Source: Sporolactobacillus shoreicorticis
GTDB taxonomy: Bacteria; Bacillota; Bacilli; Bacillales; Sporolactobacillaceae
Reading direction: 5' to 3'
NCBI RefSeq assembly: GCF_024125445.1
Contig: NZ_JAMXWM010000002.1
Span: forward strand, 186,001-250,000
DNA length: 64,000 bases
Position 1 is the stretch's first letter; every line of letters begins with the position of its first letter. The notes beneath the pieces are model-generated. The model made no database searches. It was not told the origin of the DNA and saw only the letters and a program-made list of their open reading frames with translations. A program made the position numbers and the translations under genes. Positions 9,853-17,669 of the stretch are shown piece after piece.

Positions 9853-10656
9853 TTAAATTGATGTATGGTTATCTCCGTATACTTCTAATTCTGTTAAGGC
9901 CGGAAATGGAGAATCGTCATCATTTTTGATCAGATTTTTCAATTTCAGCCATTCAATGTCACGTGGTGCAATTGAGAAAACTTGTGCTTCATGAACTTTC
10001 ACAAGCTTTAATACTTCTTCTGTACCATCGGAGAACTCGGCAGTCACCTGAGTCCAATAGCTGTCATGCGGATAGTCGCCTCTTAAAATGAGTGCCATCC
10101 GATCAACGTGCACCCTTCTTCCAAACTCGAGCTGGAGGAACGCATCGGCCTTTTTATTGATTCCCCATGACTGGTAGGGATAGGATCCGTGACTTTCGTT
10201 GGCAATGATACCATCAATCGCATTACGTGCAAAAAAAGTTGAATCGTTTCTTGTTTCTACATTAGCCCATGCATGAGGATACCCGCCTGAATCCTGTTTT
10301 TGATCATGAGGATTTAAGGCGAGATTTCTGTATCTGTTGATCTCGTCTTCTTCAGCAAAACGAGCATGCATGTACTTTTTTTCACCGATGAACGCATTTT
10401 TAGGGAAGGCGCGCAGTTCTTCCTCACTCAGCGGATAGTGGTATGTCCACTCCTGTTCTTTTAGATAGATAAGTGAAGGATTCAAAGCTTCATCAGCCTG
10501 AACCATGAGATACTGCCCCGGCTCATCTACCGATATTTTAAGCAGATCTCCTTTCTCAAATGATCCGATGAAATCAAGGTACGTGTGTTGTTCTCCGCTC
10601 CTGCTTTTCTTAATTTCCCCGTCTGTGTTAACTAATTTCAGAGTTATGCTTGGCAT
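9853..10656 (-). CDS. Discoidin-like (F5/8C-like) domain protein of unknown function
   Basis: A 267-residue protein without signal peptide or membrane segments. The C-terminal half (about 115-260) looks like a galactose-binding jelly roll: a conserved NLA-N start, a middle segment ARNAIDG, then W---QLEFG, VDR-AL--R, W----AEFSDG and a final LTELEVYG strand. The first 110 residues look like another beta-rich domain. No catalytic motif is recognised. Intracellular carbohydrate-binding or a structural role is possible. A cre-like site (13 of 14) lies just upstream. It is transcribed divergently from PTS1, which suggests co-regulated use of the same sugar. Confidence 0.6.
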   Translation of the reverse strand: MPSITLKLVNTDGEIKKSRSGEQHTYLDFIGSFEKGDLLKISVDEPGQYLMVQADEALNPSLIYLKEQEWTYHYPLSEEELRAFPKNAFIGEKKYMHARFAEEDEINRYRNLALNPHDQKQDSGGYPHAWANVETRNDSTFFARNAIDGIIANESHGSYPYQSWGINKKADAFLQLEFGRRVHVDRMALILRGDYPHDSYWTQVTAEFSDGTEEVLKLVKVHEAQVFSIAPRDIEWLKLKNLIKNDDDSPFPALTELEVYGDNHTSI

Positions 10657-10684
10657 CCGTCAACCTTCTTTCAGTGTTATTAAT

Positions 10685-10698
10685 TGTATTCGCTTACA
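10685..10698. promoter_or_regulatory. cre-like site between the discoidin-like gene and PTS1
   Basis: TGTATTCGCTTACA (reverse TGTAAGCGAATACA) is a near-palindrome matching cre at 13 of 14. It lies 28 bases upstream of the start at 10656 (-) and 210 bases upstream of the PTS1 sigma-54 promoter. Confidence 0.5.
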
Positions 10699-10816
10699 AT
10701 GGTGGTGAGTGATGAAAGTAATGAGACAATCATTCGCTCCTATTTTAAGGTGGGCGCTAAGGAGAAACAAGAAAAAAGTATAAGTGTTGATCAGTTGCGT
10801 AAAAATGAACAGCAGG

Positions 10817-10857
10817 TTTCTGTCGATATAAAACGATCATTAACCTTTTTCTGTCGA
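10817..10857 (+). promoter_or_regulatory. Direct repeats TTTCTGTCGA, candidate LevR1 enhancer
   Basis: Two identical 10-mers, 10817-10826 and 10848-10857, are 31 bases apart start to start, close to three helical turns. They lie about 50-90 bases upstream of the -24 element of PTS1, the usual zone for a sigma-54 activator. Binding by LevR1 is inference. Confidence 0.4.
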
Positions 10858-10907
10858 CAACGTCCGGAATGTAATCCCTTTCAAGGGAGAGATCATCGAC
10901 ACAAAAA

Positions 10908-10923
10908 TGGCATGGAAATTGCT
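10908..10923 (+). promoter_or_regulatory. Sigma-54 promoter of PTS1
   Basis: TGGCATGGAAATTGCT fits the -24/-12 consensus (GG at 10909-10910, GC at 10921-10922, correct 10-base spacing). It is 43 bases before the EIIA start. Confidence 0.85.
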
Positions 10924-10965
10924 TGCTAGAAGATGTAAGGCAAGAATACTAGGGAAGGTGCTAAG

Positions 10966-11373
10966 ATGGGCAGAAAAATTATTGTAATTTCTCACAATCT
11001 TTTTGCAGAAGGACTGAAAAGGTCCGTAGAGATGATTACAGGCAAGCATGAAAATCTTTATGCATATGGGTTACTGCCGGGCAACAATCCCGCAGATCTG
11101 CTGCCGGAAATTGAAAAACAGGTTGAAACAGCTTCCGAAGTAATCATTCTGGCAGATTTAGTTGGTGGAAGCATGTGCAACGCAGCGACACAATTGCTGA
11201 CTCATAAGCATGTAAAATTGGTCGGAGGTGTTAATCTTTCGCTCTTACTTGAATTGGTACTTATTCCTGAAGATCAAGAAGTTGATTTGGTTGCATTAAT
11301 CGGTCATGCACGTGAAGCGATAAAGGAGGTGATTCTTGAACAAAGAGCACAGAATGATGAACAATTTTTTTAA
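10966..11373 (+). CDS. PTS1 EIIA, mannose family
   Basis: A 135-residue cytoplasmic EIIA of the mannose/fructose/sorbose family. H10 in VISHN is the site phosphorylated by HPr. The central ILADLVGGSMCNAA and the VGGVNLSLLLEL segment are typical of the fold. It is the first gene of the sigma-54 operon EIIA-B-C-D. It passes phosphate to EIIB1 at 11396. GGAAGGTG precedes the ATG. Confidence 0.92.
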   Translation: MGRKIIVISHNLFAEGLKRSVEMITGKHENLYAYGLLPGNNPADLLPEIEKQVETASEVIILADLVGGSMCNAATQLLTHKHVKLVGGVNLSLLLELVLIPEDQEVDLVALIGHAREAIKEVILEQRAQNDEQFF

Positions 11374-11395
11374 TTAATAAAGGGGTGAATGATAA

Positions 11396-11887
11396 GTGAT
11401 TGTAATGGCACGAATTGATGACCGACTGATTCACGGACAGGTTGCGGTCATGTGGTCGAAACAACTCAATGTCAGCAGAATTATTGTTGTCAGTGATGAA
11501 GTTGCGAAAAATGAACTTCAGGTAAGCGCATTAAAAATGGCGGCACCGGCGTCAATTCAAGCATTCGTATTTCCGGTTGATAAAGCGGCGACTTTAATCA
11601 ACGATCCACGCTCAGAAAAAATGAGAATATTGGTGGTTACGAATACACCGGATGACTTATATCGCTTGTTAACTAAAATTCATGAAAAGCCTGATCTTAA
11701 TATTGCAAATTATGGTCGTGTCGCTGGTAATCTCGAAAGTAAGGAAAAAATTACGGACACTGTGTACGTGGGTCAAAATGACAAGGAAATCTTTAATAAA
11801 CTATTTGAACTTGGTTTTGATTTTAGTTATCAGCCGCTTCCTTCCGATTCCAAAAAATCTCTGAAAAAGTTGATGGGAGGTAATTGA
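11396..11887 (+). CDS. PTS1 EIIB, mannose family
   Basis: A 163-residue EIIB. The phosphorylation site H13 sits in the hallmark DDRLIHGQV. The start is a GTG preceded by AAGGGGTG; an in-frame ATG three codons later would cut into the conserved strand. It transfers phosphate to the incoming sugar on EIIC-EIID. The neighbouring DUF2264 and GH88 genes suggest that the substrate is an unsaturated uronyl oligosaccharide. Confidence 0.92.
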   Translation: MIVMARIDDRLIHGQVAVMWSKQLNVSRIIVVSDEVAKNELQVSALKMAAPASIQAFVFPVDKAATLINDPRSEKMRILVVTNTPDDLYRLLTKIHEKPDLNIANYGRVAGNLESKEKITDTVYVGQNDKEIFNKLFELGFDFSYQPLPSDSKKSLKKLMGGN

Positions 11888-11888
11888 T

Positions 11889-12683
11889 ATGCTGCTTTAC
11901 CAAGCATTTGCAGTAGGCTTAAGCTTGATGTTTACAAAATTCACGGATTGGTACGGAACATTGTATTTAAGTCGTCCATTGTTCTGTGTGACGGTACTTG
12001 GTTTTCTGTTAGGCAAACCCGTTGAAGGAATAACGATGGGTGCCGCACTGGAACTCGTTTATCTTGGAACCGTTAGTCTTGGCGGTGTGATGCCTCAGGA
12101 TTATGGGTTCGGTGCCATTTTTGGTGCCGGATTTGCTCTGATTCTGGATCAGAAAATATCGGTTGGTATCGCACTGTCAATTCCGCTTAGTTTGCTTGGC
12201 TCTCTCTTATACGCGGTGTTTAAAGTCTGGATTACATCCATGGTAACGAAGTTTGAAAAGTACGCCCGAGAAAAAAACCTTGCTGCCTTTAAACGGCTTT
12301 GGTGGGTTCAGTTTTGTACCTATAATCTTATGTATTTTGCCTTTGGCTTTATCGCAATATTAGCCGGTTCGAATGCAGTAAAAGCACTCGTTGATGCCAT
12401 CCCTACATGGGCGCAGAATTCACTGACCGTAGCCGCAGGTATGCTCCCGGCATTAGGAATGGCATTACTGCTCAAAACATTATGGACCAGAGATCTGGCT
12501 GCTTACTTCTTTATTGGCTTTGCTTTGGTTATCTTCTTTAAAGGAAACCTGATCAGTGTTGCCTTCCTGTCCCTATGCTTTGCGGCAATTGTTGGTTTTA
12601 ATGAATTGAAGCATATTAATAAACCGGCACCGGCTACGAACATGGGCAGTGCGGATGAAAGTGAGGGATTCTTCGATGAGTAA
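11889..12683 (+). CDS. PTS1 EIIC, mannose family
   Basis: A 264-residue membrane channel subunit with the family signature of repeated glycine-rich helices (GAALELVYLGTVSLGG, about 55-70). It starts one base after the EIIB stop and follows GGGAGG. Together with EIID it forms the sugar-translocating unit. Its sequence type is closer to EIIC2 than to EIIC3 and EIIC4. Confidence 0.9.
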   Translation: MLLYQAFAVGLSLMFTKFTDWYGTLYLSRPLFCVTVLGFLLGKPVEGITMGAALELVYLGTVSLGGVMPQDYGFGAIFGAGFALILDQKISVGIALSIPLSLLGSLLYAVFKVWITSMVTKFEKYAREKNLAAFKRLWWVQFCTYNLMYFAFGFIAILAGSNAVKALVDAIPTWAQNSLTVAAGMLPALGMALLLKTLWTRDLAAYFFIGFALVIFFKGNLISVAFLSLCFAAIVGFNELKHINKPAPATNMGSADESEGFFDE

Positions 12684-13524
12684 AAGTAATCTGCTTAAGC
12701 TGGAGGGAAATGAACGAAAATTGATCTGGCAACTGTTCTGGCGTGCCAATCCATTAATGTTCTGCACGAGCTATACAAAGCAGCAAGGTGTGACCTTCGC
12801 ATGGGCACTTATCCCATTTCTGCAGCGTATTTACGGTAAAGACAGTGATGAATTTTACAAGAGTCTGGGAAGACACCAGTCATTCTTTAATACAACGCCG
12901 GGCATGGCACCGTTTATTATGGGACTTGTGATCTCCATGGAAGAAGAAAGAAAACGGGCGATCGATACCTTTGATAACAAATCCATTGAAGCTTTGAAGG
13001 CTTCACTGATGGGGCCATTGGCAGGAATTGGTGATTCAATTTACGTCGGAACACTGCGAATTGTGGCAACCGGTGTTGCAATCGGTTTGTGTCAGCAAGG
13101 AAGTATTCTTGGCCCCATTATCTTTGCACTTGTTTATAATATTCCTAACTTCCTCATTCGTTACTATGGATCAATCGTCGGATACAAGGCTGGCAGCAAG
13201 TTCATCGGAGAAACGATGGCTAATGGCACATTTAAAGTGCTGACAAAAGCATTCTCCGTTATGGGCCTAATGATGGTTGGGGCAATGAGCGCACAGTATG
13301 TGAAATTTGATACCGTTTTCGCAACGAAACTGGCAGGTCAGTCATTTAAACTGCAAACCATTTTAGACTCGATTCTTCCCGGGTTGCTCCCGCTTTCGCT
13401 GGTTGTGGGCTCCTTCTTCTACTTACGCAAGAAAAACAAACCGGTAAGAGTGATGGTATTTATTTTTGTGCTGGCGGTTGTTTTAACTGTTCTTGGAATT
13501 ACGGGAGTTGCTCCAACAAAATAA
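12676..13524 (+). CDS. PTS1 EIID, mannose family
   Basis: A 282-residue EIID. The start at 12676 overlaps the EIIC stop by 8 bases and agrees with family N-termini; the open frame extends upstream to 12649 but inside EIIC. Conserved EIID features are visible: the QQGVTFAWALIPFL region near residue 40, NTTPGMAPFIMG near 75, and SLMGPLAGIGDS near 115. It is the last PTS gene before a weak hairpin and the DUF2264 gene. Confidence 0.9.
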   Translation: MSKSNLLKLEGNERKLIWQLFWRANPLMFCTSYTKQQGVTFAWALIPFLQRIYGKDSDEFYKSLGRHQSFFNTTPGMAPFIMGLVISMEEERKRAIDTFDNKSIEALKASLMGPLAGIGDSIYVGTLRIVATGVAIGLCQQGSILGPIIFALVYNIPNFLIRYYGSIVGYKAGSKFIGETMANGTFKVLTKAFSVMGLMMVGAMSAQYVKFDTVFATKLAGQSFKLQTILDSILPGLLPLSLVVGSFFYLRKKNKPVRVMVFIFVLAVVLTVLGITGVAPTK

Positions 13525-13539
13525 AACATCAAAGCAATA

Positions 13540-13577
13540 ATTTTTTCCGATCTCCCCAAAGAGTTCGGAAAAGTTTT
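13540..13577 (+). terminator. Weak hairpin / attenuator after PTS1
   Basis: TTTTCCGA and TCGGAAAA pair around a 14-base loop and are followed by GTTTTTC. The T-run is short, so read-through into the DUF2264 and GH88 genes is likely. Confidence 0.5.
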
Positions 13578-13600
13578 TCTGTGACATGTGGGAGGTTTAA

Positions 13601-15406
13601 ATGATGAGCGTTATTTTGAACGCACGGACAGATCTGATTCAATGGATGACATCGATGCTGCCGGATATCGATCAAGAAGATGGTCAGACCGGTGCAGCCT
13701 ATGGTAAGCCGATTCGTGCCTTCGAATTATTTGCTCGCCCGTTATGGGGAATCTTTTCTTTGATTGCATCTGGTGACCGTTCACCTGAAACGGATGCATA
13801 TATCAAAAGAATAAAATCAGGCATTTGTCCGAAGTACGATCAGTATTGGCCCAAGGCAACGACGAAAACACGTCAGATTGTTGTGGAATCGGCAGTGTTT
13901 GGATTTGGTCTTGCCTACTGCAAGGAACGATTATTGCGTTATTTCAATGACATTGAGCGTAAGCAATTGCAAGAATGGCTGAATTCGGTCAATCAATGTG
14001 AATTGCCGAGGGGAAATTGGCTGTTCTTTGCCGTGTTGATCAATTATGGTTTAAAAGTCAATCAGATGCGTTACAGCCAAGAAGCTATGGATCGTGCTTT
14101 AAAAAGCATTGAATCGATGTACGTTGGTGACGGATGGTATTTTGACGGTTTTGCGGGGCAGAGGGATTATTATGTTCCCTTTGCTTTTCATTATTACGGA
14201 CTGCTGTATTCGACCTTGCTTCCAGAAGGTCCGGAAAAAGAATTATATGGGAAACGTGCCGAACGCTTCGCCAAAGATTTTATCTACTGGTTCGATTCGG
14301 AGGGTCGATCCGTGCCCTTTGGACGCAGTCTTACCTATCGGTTTGCCCATGTTGCGTTCTGGTCAGCAATGGTCGTCTCTGGCAGGCGCCCGTTTCCGCT
14401 TTCCGTGATGAAAGGGATTATTTTTCGAAATTTACGCTGGTGGTCCGAGCAGCCGATCTTCTCGGCAACGGGACAACTGTCAATTGGCTATGGCTACCCA
14501 AACTTAATTATGTCAGAAGATTATAATGCTTCCGGTTCTCCAGCGTGGGCCTTTAAGACGTTTATCTTACTGCTGTTACCCGAACATCATCCGTTTTGGA
14601 CCATTGAGGAGGCGTCTTATCCGGCAAAAATGGGTATTCGAAATTTAAAGCACGGAGGTTTTCTGGCTGTCCATGATCATCTTTCAGCGGCGAATTATTT
14701 ACTATCGACGACACAATGCAGCCGGCTCCCGATTCTCCATACAAGTGAGAAATACGGAAAATTTTGTTATTCCACTTACTATGGATTTAATATTTCTAGG
14801 GATGTCTCGGGGATCGAACACTCTGCCTGTGATTCGACATTGGCATTGGCAGTTGCCGGTAGCCGACAATTTTTTTCACGAACGCAGATTTTGCACGGTT
14901 GGCAGACATCAGAGTACGGGTACAGTGAGTGGCAGGAGCAACCCTATGTTTTTATCCGAACTTGGCTGATTCCGCTAAACAGCCTCTGGCATATACGTAT
15001 TCATTGTGTGGATGCAAAGTTCAGTTTGGATTCCTATGAAGGAGGATTTCCACAGTTCGAGTGGAATGAGAAATTTAACCAACCGATTGCCGATGAACAC
15101 TCGATCCGACTCAGCAGTCATTCAGGTACGAGTGCAGTAATCGATGCATTTGGAAATCGAAAGCCGATGGTTGTACCTCAGGATCCGAACAGTAATTTGT
15201 ATAACTGTGAAAAAAATGCCATTCCCGTTCTTTATAAACGACTGACGGTTGGAAAGTCATGGATTGGCTGTTTTGTTTATGGTTCACCAAAAGAACTATG
15301 GAATCCATCGGATGTGCCTGTTGCCGTTATGGATAATGGACGGCTGGAAATCACTCAGAATGAACGGCATATTGTTGTTGATCTGAACAAAAGTCGGCAA
15401 CAATGA
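13601..15406 (+). CDS. DUF2264-type putative polysaccharide-degrading enzyme
   Basis: A 601-residue protein without signal peptide, so probably cytoplasmic. The N-terminal about 370 residues match the DUF2264 pattern: FARPLWG near 46, LPRGNWLFFAVLIN near 135, DGWYFDGFAGQRDYY near 177 and FGRSLTYRFAH near 247, suggesting an alpha/alpha toroid. The remainder is a beta-rich domain with several aromatic strands. DUF2264 proteins usually occur in polysaccharide-utilisation loci; I do not know a firm activity. Its place between a PTS and GH88 points to cleaving or trimming imported uronyl oligosaccharides. Start at 13601 or 13604, both after GGGAGG. Confidence 0.7.
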   Translation: MMSVILNARTDLIQWMTSMLPDIDQEDGQTGAAYGKPIRAFELFARPLWGIFSLIASGDRSPETDAYIKRIKSGICPKYDQYWPKATTKTRQIVVESAVFGFGLAYCKERLLRYFNDIERKQLQEWLNSVNQCELPRGNWLFFAVLINYGLKVNQMRYSQEAMDRALKSIESMYVGDGWYFDGFAGQRDYYVPFAFHYYGLLYSTLLPEGPEKELYGKRAERFAKDFIYWFDSEGRSVPFGRSLTYRFAHVAFWSAMVVSGRRPFPLSVMKGIIFRNLRWWSEQPIFSATGQLSIGYGYPNLIMSEDYNASGSPAWAFKTFILLLLPEHHPFWTIEEASYPAKMGIRNLKHGGFLAVHDHLSAANYLLSTTQCSRLPILHTSEKYGKFCYSTYYGFNISRDVSGIEHSACDSTLALAVAGSRQFFSRTQILHGWQTSEYGYSEWQEQPYVFIRTWLIPLNSLWHIRIHCVDAKFSLDSYEGGFPQFEWNEKFNQPIADEHSIRLSSHSGTSAVIDAFGNRKPMVVPQDPNSNLYNCEKNAIPVLYKRLTVGKSWIGCFVYGSPKELWNPSDVPVAVMDNGRLEITQNERHIVVDLNKSRQQ

Positions 15407-15433
15407 AAGGTTATATGGAAAGGACGAGGTGAA

Positions 15434-16558
15434 ATGATTAATCAGACAACAAAAACATGGAGTGCGGAAGTTCAAGCCAAAATTGAACGGAAAATCGAAG
15501 CAGAATGCGAACGTCTTGAATCAGGAATTCCTTATATACCTGAAAATGGAAAATATGAGGATATGGGTCAAAAGGATATTATTTGGTGGACGAATGGATT
15601 CTGGGGCGGCATACTTTGGCAATTATATCATGCCACCAAAAAAACGATATTCCGGGAAACCGCTGAGAAGGTTGAGGAGCGGCTGGATAAAGCATTTGAC
15701 ATCTACAAAGGACTGCACCATGATGTGGGATTTATGTGGCAGCCAACGGCGATTGCCGACTATCAATTGACAGGAAATGAACGTTCTTTGCAGCGTGGCC
15801 TTCATGCGGCAGCCCTGCTTGCCGGTCGTTATAATCCGCGTGGTAAATTTATTCGCTCATGGAATCGTGATCGTGCAGGATGGGTCATTATTGACAGTAT
15901 GATTAATATTCAAACGTTATTTTGGGCAAAGAAAGCGCTCGGCGATCCTCGCTTTGGCTATGTAGCGGAAGATCACGCGGATACCGTGCAAAAATACATT
16001 GTTCGTGAAGACGGTTCTGTGAACCATATTGGCGTATTTGACCCTACAAACGGTGAATTACTTGAGACACCCGGCGGACAAGGCTATGCTTCAGGCTCGT
16101 CATGGTCACGCGGTCAATCCTGGGCCATTTACGGATTCGCGCTTGCATATCTTCATACCGGAAAGAAAACCTATCTTGAGACTGCAAAAAAAGTTGCTCA
16201 TTATTTTATTGCCAACGTCTCAAATACCGGTTTTATTCCGCTTGTTGATTTTAGGGCACCTAAAGAACCAGTCATGTGGGACACAACCGCAGGAACATGT
16301 GCAGCATGCGGAATGCTGGAAATTGCTAAACATGTACCGGATTTTGAAAAAGATTTGTATGGAGATGCGGCCATTCGAATCTTAAAGGCGATTGAGGAAA
16401 AGTATGCGAACTGGGATGATGATGAAGACGGAATTATCGATTATGGCACAGGTTCATACCATGATGAAAAATGGACCCATGTACCAATCATCTATGGAGA
16501 TTATTATTTTGTTGAAGCCATTTTGAGATTGCAAAATCACGATTTTCTGCTCTGGTAA
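15434..16558 (+). CDS. ugl: Unsaturated glucuronyl hydrolase, GH88
   Basis: GH88 hydrates the 4,5 double bond of unsaturated uronate at the non-reducing end of lyase products and releases it. The 374-residue length and (alpha/alpha)6 pattern fit. Catalytic aspartates are D97 in HHDVGFM and D154 in IIDSMIN; the GQGYASGSSWSRGQSW substrate-binding segment is intact. No signal peptide is seen, so it acts in the cytoplasm after PTS uptake. It lies 28 bases after the DUF2264 gene, in the PTS1 transcription unit. Its product feeds KduI. Whether it prefers glycosaminoglycan or plant/bacterial polysaccharide fragments is undetermined. Confidence 0.93.
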   Translation: MINQTTKTWSAEVQAKIERKIEAECERLESGIPYIPENGKYEDMGQKDIIWWTNGFWGGILWQLYHATKKTIFRETAEKVEERLDKAFDIYKGLHHDVGFMWQPTAIADYQLTGNERSLQRGLHAAALLAGRYNPRGKFIRSWNRDRAGWVIIDSMINIQTLFWAKKALGDPRFGYVAEDHADTVQKYIVREDGSVNHIGVFDPTNGELLETPGGQGYASGSSWSRGQSWAIYGFALAYLHTGKKTYLETAKKVAHYFIANVSNTGFIPLVDFRAPKEPVMWDTTAGTCAACGMLEIAKHVPDFEKDLYGDAAIRILKAIEEKYANWDDDEDGIIDYGTGSYHDEKWTHVPIIYGDYYFVEAILRLQNHDFLLW

Positions 16559-16625
16559 TTGAAAAGATTAATTCCGAAAGAAAGGGCTTGCATAATTGAA
16601 CATCGTAAACTATAATATGTATATA

Positions 16626-16662
16626 GTTTCCTAATAGGATATATATTTTATTATAAAGAAAC
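16626..16662. promoter_or_regulatory. 37-bp inverted repeat GTTTC-N27-GAAAC, candidate KdgR operator
   Basis: GTTTC at 16626-16630 and GAAAC at 16658-16662 repeat the kduI-site spacing exactly. The right arm (TTATTATAAAGAAAC) is identical over 15 bases. It lies 112 bases upstream of kduD, in the 215-base gap after the GH88 gene. Confidence 0.5.
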
Positions 16663-16773
16663 TCGACGCTTGCTTAATCTGGTCACTTGATCAGTGTCCT
16701 GCACTGATTGTGTGTCGGTCAGCATGTGCTGGCTGATGAATAAAAACTAATTTATACAAGGAGTGCGATTGAG

Positions 16774-17565
16774 ATGGGTTCAGAAAATAAATTGGATGAA
16801 TTTAAGTTGAACTGGTTTGACCTGACTGGAAAAGTAGCGATTATCACCGGTGCCAATACTGGACTTGGACAAGGCTATGCAGTTGCTTTGGCAGAAGCCG
16901 GTGCGGATATTTTTATTCCTACGTTTGGAACTGTCGATTGGGATAAAACGCGTGCCCTTATCGAAGAAAAAGGACGTAAAGTTGAATTTATCGATATTGA
17001 TTTAACAAAGAAAGAATCACCGAAGCAAGTCGTTGATGCTGCGCTTAAAGCATTCGGGCATATTGATATTCTGATTAACAATGCTGGTACGATCCGTCGT
17101 GCACCTTTACTCGAATATAAGGACTCTGATTGGGAATTTGTAATGAATATTAACTTGAATGCAGTTTATTACTTGTCTCATGAAGTGGCAAAAGTATTTG
17201 CAGAACAGAAACATGGTAAAATCATTAACATTGGTTCTATGCTTTCATTCCAAGGCGGTAAATTTATTCCTCCATATACCGCCAGCAAGCATGGTGTCGC
17301 TGGTATTACAAAGGCATTCGCAAATGAGCTGGGTGTTTATAACATTCAGGTGAATGCCATTGCACCGGGCTATATCAAGACGGCGAACACTGCCCCAATT
17401 CGTGCCGACGAAGCACGAAATAAAGAAATCTTGGATCGTATTCCAGCCGGACACTGGGCTGAACCGTACGAACTGATGGGAACAGCTGTGTTCTTGGCAA
17501 GCCGCGCTTCCGATTATGTAAACGGTCATATTCTTGCCGTTGATGGCGGTTGGTTGGTAAGATAA
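16774..17565 (+). CDS. kduD: 2-dehydro-3-deoxy-D-gluconate 5-dehydrogenase (SDR)
   Basis: KduD/DhuD reduces 2,5-diketo-3-deoxygluconate, the KduI product, to 2-keto-3-deoxygluconate. The 263-residue classical short-chain dehydrogenase has the nucleotide motif TGANTGLGQG (about 25-34), NNAGT, the active Ser in IGSM and the YTASK catalytic pair (about Y168, K172). The N-terminal LNWFDLTGK is typical of KduD. GGAGTG precedes the ATG. It is followed by a strong hairpin and the TIM-barrel gene. Confidence 0.93.
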   Translation: MGSENKLDEFKLNWFDLTGKVAIITGANTGLGQGYAVALAEAGADIFIPTFGTVDWDKTRALIEEKGRKVEFIDIDLTKKESPKQVVDAALKAFGHIDILINNAGTIRRAPLLEYKDSDWEFVMNINLNAVYYLSHEVAKVFAEQKHGKIINIGSMLSFQGGKFIPPYTASKHGVAGITKAFANELGVYNIQVNAIAPGYIKTANTAPIRADEARNKEILDRIPAGHWAEPYELMGTAVFLASRASDYVNGHILAVDGGWLVR

Positions 17566-17606
17566 TTGTTTTTAATCCTTCTAATAATAAGGAAGGAAAA
17601 AAATGT

Positions 17607-17653
17607 AAACCCCCGGTAAACAAGCCAAAGCTTGGTCTGCTGGGGGTTTTTAT
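17607..17653 (+). terminator. Terminator / attenuator after kduD
   Basis: AAACCCCC and GGGGGTTTTT pair across a partly paired internal part (CAAGCCAAAGCTTG). The next gene starts only 17 bases downstream without a visible promoter, so partial read-through is expected. Confidence 0.75.
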
Positions 17654-17669
17654 ATGCTGGAGGCGTACG

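Noticed and set aside
10684-10929. 81-codon frame upstream of PTS1
   Set aside because: It overlaps the cre-like site, the repeats and the sigma-54 promoter; no ribosome binding site or recognisable product.
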